Shown in pieces: positions 7,236 to 14,904 of a stretch of 64,000 nt of DNA. The position numbers were made by a program, and so were the translations under genes. Source of the DNA: Bog-756 sp963704585 (lineage in GTDB: Bacteria; Actinomycetota; Acidimicrobiia; Acidimicrobiales; RAAP-2); assembly GCA_963704585.1 (NCBI GenBank), contig OY969919.1, forward strand, positions 1,178,001 through 1,242,000. The letters are read 5' to 3'. Positions within the stretch are counted from its first letter, which is position 1. The number at the start of each line of letters is the position of its first letter. Below the pieces are notes generated by a model. That model searched no databases and was not told the origin of the DNA. It worked only from the letters and a program-made list of their open reading frames with translations.

Positions 7236-7571
7236 TCAGGCTGGCGGCGGCGCAGAGGCGTCCTGTCTTGCCGGGCCGACCTGCACTCCCTGCCAGAAGG
7301 ACACATGGTTCTTGATCCTCCGAGCGAAGGGACTCGGATGTCGATACGTCCAGGCAGCGTTGTGGTTCACGTTGCCGCGGATCGAGATGTCGTAGTAGCT
7401 GGCGATCCCCTTCCAGGGACAGAGGGTGTGCGTCCTCGTCGCGTTGAGGATCCCCGGCCGGACGGAATCGAGTGGGAAGTAGATGTTTCCTTCGACGCTC
7501 ACCGTGTCGTCACTCTCGGCGATGACGGTGCCATTCCACAGCGCCTGCATCGGACTGCGTTCGTTCGTCAT
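7236..7571 (-). CDS. DUF427 domain-containing protein
   Basis: The 111-residue protein matches DUF427, a small beta-tent fold: WNGTVIAESDDTVSVEGNIYFP, then CPWKGIASYYDISI and AAWTYRHPSP. Its function is unknown. It is the first gene of the operon leading into the ECF sigma gene, with a 10-base gap, so it may share that promoter. No clear ribosome binding site precedes the ATG at 7571; an in-frame ATG at 7550 is an alternative start. Confidence 0.85.
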   Translation of the reverse strand: MTNERSPMQALWNGTVIAESDDTVSVEGNIYFPLDSVRPGILNATRTHTLCPWKGIASYYDISIRGNVNHNAAWTYRHPSPFARRIKNHVSFWQGVQVGPARQDASAPPPA

Positions 7572-7713
7572 GGTGGGGAAACCCGCTCCACGACCCGATC
7601 CTTCCACCTTTGTCGCCCGATCCGCGCACTGAACAATTCGGAAGGAACCGCACCTCCCGCCGGGTTCTCCTCCTGCCAGACGATCGGCCTGGCGGTGACC
7701 ACAGGAGGCTCCC

Positions 7714-8289
7714 ATGTCCACGACCGAGCGAACGTCCGCCATCCCGCTCCTGATCCGAGGTGCGAACTACGGCATGGTTGCCGCCATGGCGATGGCGATG
7801 TTCGCCATGGTCGCTTCGGTGACGTATCAGCACCACGGGTTCTTCACGCCGCTGTTCCACATCTCTGCACTCGTCGGCTCGCCTGACGCGATGATGACGT
7901 CGGTCAACCAGGCAATGGCCGGCCACCACTTCTGGTTCGCCGCCGGCCCTGCCGTGCTCGGGCTCATGATCCACATGGTGACCGGCGCCGCGTACGGCAT
8001 GGTCTTCGTGCTCATCACCCAGCGGCTTCGTCGGAGCATGGTGATCCCGGCCGGGATGGCCTACGGCCTGGCTGTGTTCGGAGTGTCCAGCTTCATCGGC
8101 CTCCCGATCGCCGCCAAACTCACCGGTGCGGGGCCGGTCATCACCAACATGGCAGCGATGGTCGGGCGGTCTACCTTCGCGGTCGAGCATCTGATGTTCG
8201 GCACGGTGCTCGGACTGCTCACGTTCGCGCTCAGCCGCAGTGGCAGCACCGAGGCCCACGTCGAGTTCCGCTCGACCGTGCCGGCCTGA
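7714..8289 (+). CDS. Multi-pass membrane protein, unknown function
   Basis: The 191-residue protein has about four or five hydrophobic helices: GMVAAMAMAMFAMVASV, WFAAGPAVLGLMIHMVTG, VIPAGMAYGLAVFGVSSFIG and HLMFGTVLGLLTFAL. Several methionines and histidines lie within or near them. AGGAGG is well placed before the ATG. It is divergent from the DUF427-sigma operon, so the two may share a control region. I do not recognise the family; Met/His-rich helices could hint at metal handling, but that is speculation. Confidence 0.7.
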   Translation: MSTTERTSAIPLLIRGANYGMVAAMAMAMFAMVASVTYQHHGFFTPLFHISALVGSPDAMMTSVNQAMAGHHFWFAAGPAVLGLMIHMVTGAAYGMVFVLITQRLRRSMVIPAGMAYGLAVFGVSSFIGLPIAAKLTGAGPVITNMAAMVGRSTFAVEHLMFGTVLGLLTFALSRSGSTEAHVEFRSTVPA

Positions 8290-8423
8290 CGGTGGCGATC
8301 TTCCGTCAGTCGTCCCCGCGTGCACCCCCACGGCCGCTCCTCGGGTCCCGACGATTGGGGAAGCATTCGCGCCGGCCCACTGGCCGGCGGAGTCCGTAAG
8401 CGATTCTGGTGGAGGATGTCCGA

Positions 8424-8735
8424 ATGATGGTGCAGCTGCTCTACTTCGACGGGTGCCCGCACTGGACCGTCATGGATGAACGCCTGCGCCAGGCGCTGGC
8501 ACGTGCGGGTATCCCCGCGACAGTCGAATATCGACTCGTCGAAACTCCCGAAGCCGCCGAGGAGCTCCGGTTCACCGGATCCCCATCGATCCGCCTCGAC
8601 GGACGGGACCCGTTCCCGGCTCCGTCCAGCGAGTTCCGGTTGACATGTCGGGTCTACGCCACGCCCGACGGACCTGCAGGCGCGCCGACGCTGGAGCAGC
8701 TGATGGCCGCCGTACGCGAAGCACCCGCTGAATGA
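8424..8735 (+). CDS. Thioredoxin-fold protein with a single N-terminal Cys
   Basis: The 103-residue protein begins MMVQLLYFDGCPHW. A beta strand followed by CPHW is a thioredoxin/glutaredoxin-like active site with one cysteine instead of CxxC. Further on come FTGSPSIRLDGRDPF with a cis-Pro-like SPSI, then CRVYATPDGPAGAPTLEQL. I believe this belongs to a small (seleno)protein-related family in which the Cys can be selenocysteine, but a Cys codon is used here. GGAGG lies 8 bases before the ATG at 8424. The redox role is inferred. Confidence 0.7.
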   Translation: MMVQLLYFDGCPHWTVMDERLRQALARAGIPATVEYRLVETPEAAEELRFTGSPSIRLDGRDPFPAPSSEFRLTCRVYATPDGPAGAPTLEQLMAAVREAPAE

Positions 8736-8828
8736 TCGTCGGGCGAAGTCGCGTTGCCCCCGACCGGTCTGGAGATCCAGAGCCGCTGTCGGGACACCGG
8801 TGCTTCGCGATCCCCCCGCCTCCGTCGG

Positions 8829-9083
8829 CTACTCCCCTCGGCCGTACTCGGCGTCGGCGACGTGGTCGCCCCAGGTGGCGGGACCGTGGGTGATGGAGAT
8901 GTGCGTCATGAAGTGATCGTGGGCGGCGCCGTGCCAGTGCTGCCGACCGTCGGGAGTGCGATGCACGTCTCCGGGCCGGAGCTCGACGATGCCCTCGCCC
9001 CGCGCCTGGACCAGACCGCGACCTTCGGTCACATAGAGGGTCTGGCCGCCTTCGTGAGCGTGCCAGGCGGTGATGGTGAAGCC
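8829..9083 (-). pseudogene. Cupin-domain protein, 5'-truncated
   Basis: The reading frame carries the C-terminal cupin core: TAWHAHEGGQTLYVTEG with the HxH metal ligands, ELRPGDVHRTPDGRQHWHGA with the second-motif His, then MTHISI. Relatives have 40-50 more residues before the TAWHxH motif. Here the homology begins at 9083, two bases from the stop of the large secreted protein gene (9085-9087), with no start or ribosome binding site. I read this as a gene whose 5' end was replaced by the upstream secreted-protein locus. If expressed, it would need read-through. Confidence 0.65.
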
Positions 9084-9084
9084 G

Positions 9085-12003
9085 CTAGCCGGTGACGGTG
9101 AGGCAGCCGGCACAGCTCGCCGAGCTGTGATCGGGATTGGACAGGACCACGGTGTACGCGCCGTCAGCGGTCCCCGCGGTCACCGTGACCTTCGTGGTGG
9201 CCGTCCCCCCGGTCCCCGAGAGTTTGGTGAAGCGGATCTCGGACTGGCTTCCCTGGGTGTGGACGGTTGCGCCAGCCTCGATGCCGCTCCCGGTCAGAGT
9301 GAGGGAGGTCGCGGATCCCGCTGCCACGCTGGACGGGCTGACACTGACCAGGGTCGGGGGCGGGGCAACGGTGAAACACGCCAGACAGTGCGTCGATCCT
9401 GCCGCGTCCGTGGCCGTCAGGTTCCGGGGTCCCGTGGTTGCCAACGCCCTCGTGGTGGCGACGACGTCGATCGTCGTGGCGCTGACCACGGTGACCGAGC
9501 TCAGCTGCACGCCGCCCCCCGACGGAAACAACTGCATGCCTGCCACGAAGTTGACACCGGTGAGAACGAGCGGGACGTTCGACGAGCCTGCGACCAGCGA
9601 GGAGGGGCTGACCGCCGTGACCCTGGGCGCGAGCGGTCTCGGGACGACGGGCTTCGATGGAGCGGAGGGCGGACCCGTGCCGACGGCGTTGGTGGCGACG
9701 ACGGTGAACGTGTAGGAGTCGCCGTTGGTGAGACCGGTCACCACCAGGGGGCTCTGGGGATCGCTCGCCGTCTGACCACCGTTCGCCGAGTTGGTCGTGT
9801 CGGTCGCTGTCACCGTGTAGGTCGTGACGGGCGCGCCCCCGTCCGAGACCGGGCGCGTGAACGTGACCGTCGCCTGGGCGTTCCCGGGCACTGCCGAGCT
9901 GATGACCGGGGCGCCGGGAACGGTTGCCGCCACGAAGACGTCGACCGCTCCGGTGTTGGACCTCGCCCCGTAGGGCGCGACCAATGCGGTCGTGCCGTCG
10001 GCGGACAAGGCGACCGCCCCTCCCAGCAGGTCGAGCGGCCGACCGGCGGCATCGGTCAGGACCGCGGTCGGAACCGAAGTCGTGGCCCACGACGTCTCCG
10101 AGGGGACGGCGAACACGTCGGCGGCGCCCGACCCACCGACGTTGTCCGCGCCGAGCAGCGCGGTGCTTCCGTTGGCCGACAGGGCGACGGCGATCCCGAG
10201 GCGGTCGCCGGCCGCGCCGCTCGCGTTGGTGAGAACCGCTGTCGGCGTGGCGGTCGTGGCCCACGTGGTCCCAGAGGGAGCAGTGAACACGTCCGCCTGC
10301 CCGGCTGCACCGGACGCGCCCCAGGCGCCGACCAGCGCCGTCGTGCCGTCCGCGGAGAGCGAGACCGATTCGCCGAGGTTCTCTCCGGCGACGGCGTGCC
10401 CGTCGGTGAGCACAGCGCTGGGGACGGCGGTCGTTGCCCACGCGGTCTCGGATGGTGCCGTGAAGACTTCGGCCGACCCACGGCTGCCGTCGGTGCCGAA
10501 CGATCCGACGAGGGCGGTCCTTCCGTCGCCCGAGAGCGAGACGGCGTAGCCCATGAACCCGTTCGCCGAGCTCGACGCGTCGCCGAGCACCGCCGCCGGA
10601 ACCGAGGTGCTCGTCCAGGCGCTCTTGGACGGTGCAGAGAAGACCTCGGCGGACCCCAGTCCGCTGCTGACACCGAACGCACCCACCAGCGCCGTCGTTC
10701 CGTCGGCGGAGACGGCCACCGCCGAGCCGAGGTAGGCATCGACGCCGGCTGCGCTGTCGGTGAGAACCGCCGCCGGTGTCGACGTGGTGACCCAACTGTT
10801 CTCGGAGGGGACGGTGAAGACGTCGACGGCTCCCTGGTCGGTGTCGGCTCCGTCAGCTCCGACGACGGCGGTCGTCCCGTCAGGAGAGAGGGACACCGAG
10901 ACGCCGAGACGGTCGCCCGTCGCACCGGCCGCATTGGTGAGGACGGCGGTCGGCGTGGACGAGTACACCCACGGGCCGCCGGCGGGCTCTTGGAAGACGT
11001 ACGCCGCGCCGGTCGAGGCGTTGGCTCCGTAGGCACCGACCAGCGCGGTGGTGCCGTCTGCGGAGAGCGAGACGGCAAAGCCGAGGTAGTCACCGGGGCG
11101 ACCGGTGCTCGTCGTGAGGCTGGCGCGCGGTATGGAGACGGTCACCCAGGTGGGGTCGACGGTGATCGGGAAGCGAGCGCCCGTTGTCGCGACGACGATC
11201 GCGGGGCCTCCCGGACCCGAAACGAAGTGGGACGGGAGCCTCCGCCCGGATCGGTCGGTCGTCAGCAGGTCGCCGTAGACGAGTCGGCTGTCCGCACCCT
11301 GCGTCGACAGTGCGGTACCGCCCCCGTCGACGGACCACCGGGTGCGCGAGCCGAAGGAGACGGTGAGCGAGGGTGCCCGGGGGTCGAGGGAACGGGGGAT
11401 CTCGAATCGCTGCTCGAGGCCGGTCCGGGTCGTCTGGTAGCTGGAGCTCATGATGCCGTACCGCTGGGTCAGCGTTCCGCCCTGCAGCGAGCTCGAAGGC
11501 GGCCCGAGGGCTCGGCGAGCAGACCCGGCGGCGAGCGAGATCGGCATCAGCGATGCCTGCGACCGTCCCGCACCCCACACACGCGCGGTACCCGACCGGG
11601 TGAGCTCCGCCCTGATCGAAGCCGACGGGACCTGGGCGGCCCAGCCGGAGGCCGCGGCGGTGATGGTCGGAGCCGTCGGGGCCGTTCCGAGCCCGACCGG
11701 CCCGGGGCCGAGCAGACGGTGGATCGTGTGGACGAGGCCGGCGGGTACCCCGGCCACCGCGGAGGGCACCTGGGACACTGCGCTCCGACCCACGGGGACG
11801 ACCGCGGTGGCGACCGTGAGGGCGGCGACCAGCGTGGCGGCGAAGGCGACGCGGACCCGCCGGTCGGCGACCCGGTGTGCCTCTCCTCGGGAGCGAAGCC
11901 TCGGTGGAGCGCTCGCGGCCGCCCCGAGTGCGGGCACAGCCAGGCAGAGCCTGCTGCGTGGACCGGTGAGGGCGGCGAAGGTTGGCACGGGAGCTCCGAT
12001 CAC
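9085..12003 (-). CDS. Secreted/anchored propeller-fn3-IPT protein
   Basis: The 972-residue protein has a hydrophobic helix at ~51-70 (VAFAATLVAALTVATAVV) after a long basic N-terminus: a signal peptide or signal anchor. Residues ~310-700 hold seven repeats of about 56 residues (AVLTxxxG..DxLGxAVSLSADGTTALVGA...G.ADVF), an FG-GAP/integrin-like pattern fitting a seven-bladed propeller. A fibronectin III domain follows, then two IPT/TIG-like domains, each closing with CxxC (CLAC, CAGC). The GTG start at 12003 overlaps the upstream stop (GTGA), so the two secreted-protein genes are coupled. An adhesive or surface role is inferred. Confidence 0.78.
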   Translation of the reverse strand: MIGAPVPTFAALTGPRSRLCLAVPALGAAASAPPRLRSRGEAHRVADRRVRVAFAATLVAALTVATAVVPVGRSAVSQVPSAVAGVPAGLVHTIHRLLGPGPVGLGTAPTAPTITAAASGWAAQVPSASIRAELTRSGTARVWGAGRSQASLMPISLAAGSARRALGPPSSSLQGGTLTQRYGIMSSSYQTTRTGLEQRFEIPRSLDPRAPSLTVSFGSRTRWSVDGGGTALSTQGADSRLVYGDLLTTDRSGRRLPSHFVSGPGGPAIVVATTGARFPITVDPTWVTVSIPRASLTTSTGRPGDYLGFAVSLSADGTTALVGAYGANASTGAAYVFQEPAGGPWVYSSTPTAVLTNAAGATGDRLGVSVSLSPDGTTAVVGADGADTDQGAVDVFTVPSENSWVTTSTPAAVLTDSAAGVDAYLGSAVAVSADGTTALVGAFGVSSGLGSAEVFSAPSKSAWTSTSVPAAVLGDASSSANGFMGYAVSLSGDGRTALVGSFGTDGSRGSAEVFTAPSETAWATTAVPSAVLTDGHAVAGENLGESVSLSADGTTALVGAWGASGAAGQADVFTAPSGTTWATTATPTAVLTNASGAAGDRLGIAVALSANGSTALLGADNVGGSGAADVFAVPSETSWATTSVPTAVLTDAAGRPLDLLGGAVALSADGTTALVAPYGARSNTGAVDVFVAATVPGAPVISSAVPGNAQATVTFTRPVSDGGAPVTTYTVTATDTTNSANGGQTASDPQSPLVVTGLTNGDSYTFTVVATNAVGTGPPSAPSKPVVPRPLAPRVTAVSPSSLVAGSSNVPLVLTGVNFVAGMQLFPSGGGVQLSSVTVVSATTIDVVATTRALATTGPRNLTATDAAGSTHCLACFTVAPPPTLVSVSPSSVAAGSATSLTLTGSGIEAGATVHTQGSQSEIRFTKLSGTGGTATTKVTVTAGTADGAYTVVLSNPDHSSASCAGCLTVTG

Positions 12004-14444
12004 GTGATAGTCAAGAGGTCGGCGGTCGCACGGCCGTTACCGCCGTCCGCATCGTTGGCGACCTTCACCTGCAGCAGGCTCCCCGCAGCTGCGTCCTTTG
12101 CGACGCTCAGGTTGGCGTCGATGGTGTCCGGTCCCACCACGGAGACGCCGGTGAAGTTCGTACCGGCCGGCCCGGTCACGCTCGCGCCGGCGGCAAAGCC
12201 GGTGCCGGAGAGAACGACCGCGACCATCTGCCCCGGGGAGACACTGGAGGGGGCGATCGCGGTGACCGTCGGTGCGGCGAGGACGGTGAGACAACCCGGA
12301 CACGTCGCGGTCGAGTGATCGGGATTGGTCAGCACGATCGAGTAGGTGCCGGTCGTTGCGTTCATCGCGACGGTCGCCTTGGCGGTGAGCGAGGTGCTCG
12401 ACGCCACGACGACATCGCGCAAGGCGACCTGTGTACCCGAGCTGCCCGCGATCCGGAGCGTGGCTCCGGGTTCGATCCTGCTCCCACTGAACTGGATCGA
12501 TGTCTCCGCACCCTGGGCGATCTCGCCAGGCGTCATCCCGAGGAGCTCCGGGGCGGACGACACCGCGACGCAGTCGTCGCACGTGGCGGAGCCCTCGGGG
12601 GTGTCGACCACGACGTTCCTCGGCCCGGTTGCGGCCGACGGGCTCACCGTCGCAGTGGCTTCGATGGTGAGCGGGCTGACCACGGCGAGATGGGAGAGGG
12701 TGACGCCGCCTCCGGTCACCCGCGCGGTCGCTCCGGTCGGGAAGTTGCTCCCGACGACTAGGAGGGTCACTTGGTCGGAGCCTTGGGGGACGGGCCCTCC
12801 GACGACCGCGGACACGGTGGGTGGAGGCGGGTCCGGCACGACGGAAGCGGACGGTGCCGACGAGGGTCCGGTCCCGGCCGCGTTCGTCGCCGTCACCGTG
12901 AAGGTGTACGTGTCGCCGTCAGTGAGGCCGTTCACGGCCACGGGACTCGCTTGCCCCGACGCCGTCTGACCTCCGTTGGCCGGGTCGGTCACATCGTCGG
13001 CGGTGACCGTGTACGCGGTGACGGGAGAGCTGCCACCGTAGGCGGGGGCGTCGAACGACACGCTGGCCCCACCTTCGACCCCCACCGCCGTGGTGACGAC
13101 CGGCGGATCGGGCGTATCGGCGATGCTGATACCTCCTGCGCCGAGCGTGACGGTCCCCGACACGAGGGTGACGACCGCGTTCGCGGAGGTGCCGTTGACC
13201 GCGACGGTGCCACCGAGACCGGTCACCGCCACCACGCCTTGAGGCTGGCCCGCGATCTGGGCGACCGGGTACCGCAGGACGTGCAACAGGCTCGGGAGGA
13301 GCTCGGCCAGGAGCGTGGGTTGACCTCCTCCGGGTACCACCGTCGACGTCCACACGCCCTCACCGTTGATGCCCGCTCCCTCCTGTGGTTGCCACTGCAT
13401 CCCGACCGAGGCACCACTGGCCGCCATGTCCACCAATGCCCCGACGCGCGCGGCCGTGGCCAGCTGTCCGGGGTTGATGACGCCCACCGGACCTTCGAGC
13501 CACCACATCGGGAGCGCGGTCTGCGCCCGGATCCACTGATCGATGGCCGCGAACTTCTCGTCCGAGGTCACCGGATCGGTCAGCAGCCCCTTGTCCTTGG
13601 TGTAGTTGGGGGCATCGAGCGCCAGGAAGTCGATCCCCACGGCGTGCGCGAGGAAGTAGGGGATCGTCTGCAACATGCCCCAGTCGGCATAGCCCCACGG
13701 TCCCTCGGGCCGCGGCCCCGGGTAACCGTGCTGCGTTGACCACGAAACCAGTGGCGTATACGGCCCTCCCACCATCGCGTCCGGCCTGACGGCCTTGATC
13801 GCCGCGTCGACGTCGTTGTACATGGTCGTGTACGAGGCGATGTCGTAGCTGCCGGTGGCTTTGATCCAGAAGCCCTGGAGCTCCTTCCACACCACGAAGT
13901 ACTTGACCTGCGGGTAGCGCAAGGCGACGGTGGCCGCGAGATCGGCGAAGTCCTGGTAGTACTGCGGGAGCGGAGCGACGTTCTGCAGTGCCCAGTTGGT
14001 GGTGCCCGCAGGCTGTCCCTTCATCCAGTCGGGAGCACCGAAGAGCACCATCACCGGGGTTCCACCGGTCGACGTGATGAGGTGGATGCCGCGGTCGACA
14101 CCGCCGAAGGCGTAGACGCCGGGGGATGCCTCCGGGTTGCCGACACCCGAGCCCATCAGCTGCTGGGCCTCGACCATCGGCGCCGACGCCATCACGGCGC
14201 GAGCGGACGCCACGGCGCCGGGGTCGTTTCCCGGGAGCTGGTACGGCCCCTGCTTGGCCAGGTCGAAGCCGTAGGAGAACGTGGGAAGGGCGCCACTCTG
14301 GGCTGTTGCCGCACCGGGAGCTGCCGACGATCCTGCGGGAGCGGACCACGGCACGGTGACGGCAACCGACGCGGCCAGCGTCGCGACGACTGCCACTACC
14401 AACGGCAGGACACCCGTGTGCCCGCCGCGCCGACAGACTTCCAT
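12000..14444 (-). CDS. Secreted glycoside-hydrolase-like protein with fn3 and IPT domains
   Basis: The 814-residue protein starts at an ATG (14444) before a signal peptide (VLPLVVAVVATLAASVAV). Residues ~70-420 look like a clan-A TIM barrel of the GH39/GH5 type: YFVVWKELQGFW holds a candidate acid/base Glu at the end of a strand, and PMWWLEGPVG is a candidate nucleophile strand. The canonical Asn-Glu is Lys-Glu, so hydrolase activity is uncertain. Then follow fn3 (VTAYTVTADD, SYTFTV-like) and three IPT/TIG-like units, two ending in CxxC (CDDC, CPGC). The architecture parallels its coupled neighbour, suggesting a common extracellular target. Confidence 0.7.
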   Translation of the reverse strand: MEVCRRGGHTGVLPLVVAVVATLAASVAVTVPWSAPAGSSAAPGAATAQSGALPTFSYGFDLAKQGPYQLPGNDPGAVASARAVMASAPMVEAQQLMGSGVGNPEASPGVYAFGGVDRGIHLITSTGGTPVMVLFGAPDWMKGQPAGTTNWALQNVAPLPQYYQDFADLAATVALRYPQVKYFVVWKELQGFWIKATGSYDIASYTTMYNDVDAAIKAVRPDAMVGGPYTPLVSWSTQHGYPGPRPEGPWGYADWGMLQTIPYFLAHAVGIDFLALDAPNYTKDKGLLTDPVTSDEKFAAIDQWIRAQTALPMWWLEGPVGVINPGQLATAARVGALVDMAASGASVGMQWQPQEGAGINGEGVWTSTVVPGGGQPTLLAELLPSLLHVLRYPVAQIAGQPQGVVAVTGLGGTVAVNGTSANAVVTLVSGTVTLGAGGISIADTPDPPVVTTAVGVEGGASVSFDAPAYGGSSPVTAYTVTADDVTDPANGGQTASGQASPVAVNGLTDGDTYTFTVTATNAAGTGPSSAPSASVVPDPPPPTVSAVVGGPVPQGSDQVTLLVVGSNFPTGATARVTGGGVTLSHLAVVSPLTIEATATVSPSAATGPRNVVVDTPEGSATCDDCVAVSSAPELLGMTPGEIAQGAETSIQFSGSRIEPGATLRIAGSSGTQVALRDVVVASSTSLTAKATVAMNATTGTYSIVLTNPDHSTATCPGCLTVLAAPTVTAIAPSSVSPGQMVAVVLSGTGFAAGASVTGPAGTNFTGVSVVGPDTIDANLSVAKDAAAGSLLQVKVANDADGGNGRATADLLTIT

Positions 14445-14904
14445 GGCTAGCCCCCCGCCACCGAACAACCCGCAGATACTAGCTCGGGTCGTCGCGCCTT
14501 TCATCTTCGTCGGCGCAACCACGGTTGAACGACGTCCGGCGCGTCACCGTCGCTGCCCTACCGACCGGATCCCGATCGCAGGGCCATCTGATGACCTGGT
14601 CAACCCGCGATGTGTGCCGATGTATCTGATGACTGATGATGGCTGAACCGACCACCGATCGAGTCCGTGCCCTCACGTCGCGAGGTTCCCGTCGCTGGGC
14701 GGTCCTCGACGATGGACGTCCCCGCGTACCGCGAAGTCCGACTCTGCGTCGCTCTGTGGTCACACCGTCGTTGTCATCTGCCCACCGATAGCGCGCCTTC
14801 GGATGAGAATCCTCTCATCTTCCTTGCATTCGGGCCGGCCGATGTTACGGTCCGAACGGGGCATCGTCGACGGACTCCGTTCGGATCGCAACGAGGTGAA
14901 GCAC
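14445..14904. promoter_or_regulatory. Divergent control region with two inverted repeats
   Basis: This 460-base gap separates the glycosidase-like gene from the beta-helix gene; I see no coding region in it. Toward the beta-helix gene, TTGCAT at 14824-14829 with TACGGT at 14846-14851 (16-base spacer) is a possible promoter. GATGAGA-ATCC-TCTCATC at 14802-14819 is a perfect 7-bp palindrome just upstream. TCCGAACGG at 14851-14859 pairs perfectly with CCGTTCGGA at 14877-14885. That hairpin would lie in the leader just before GAGGTG. Confidence 0.45.

Noticed and set aside
9070..12318. A 1082-codon plus-strand frame opposite the two secreted-protein genes
   Set aside because: Same shadow effect; the minus-strand frames have signal sequences, domains and coupled starts.
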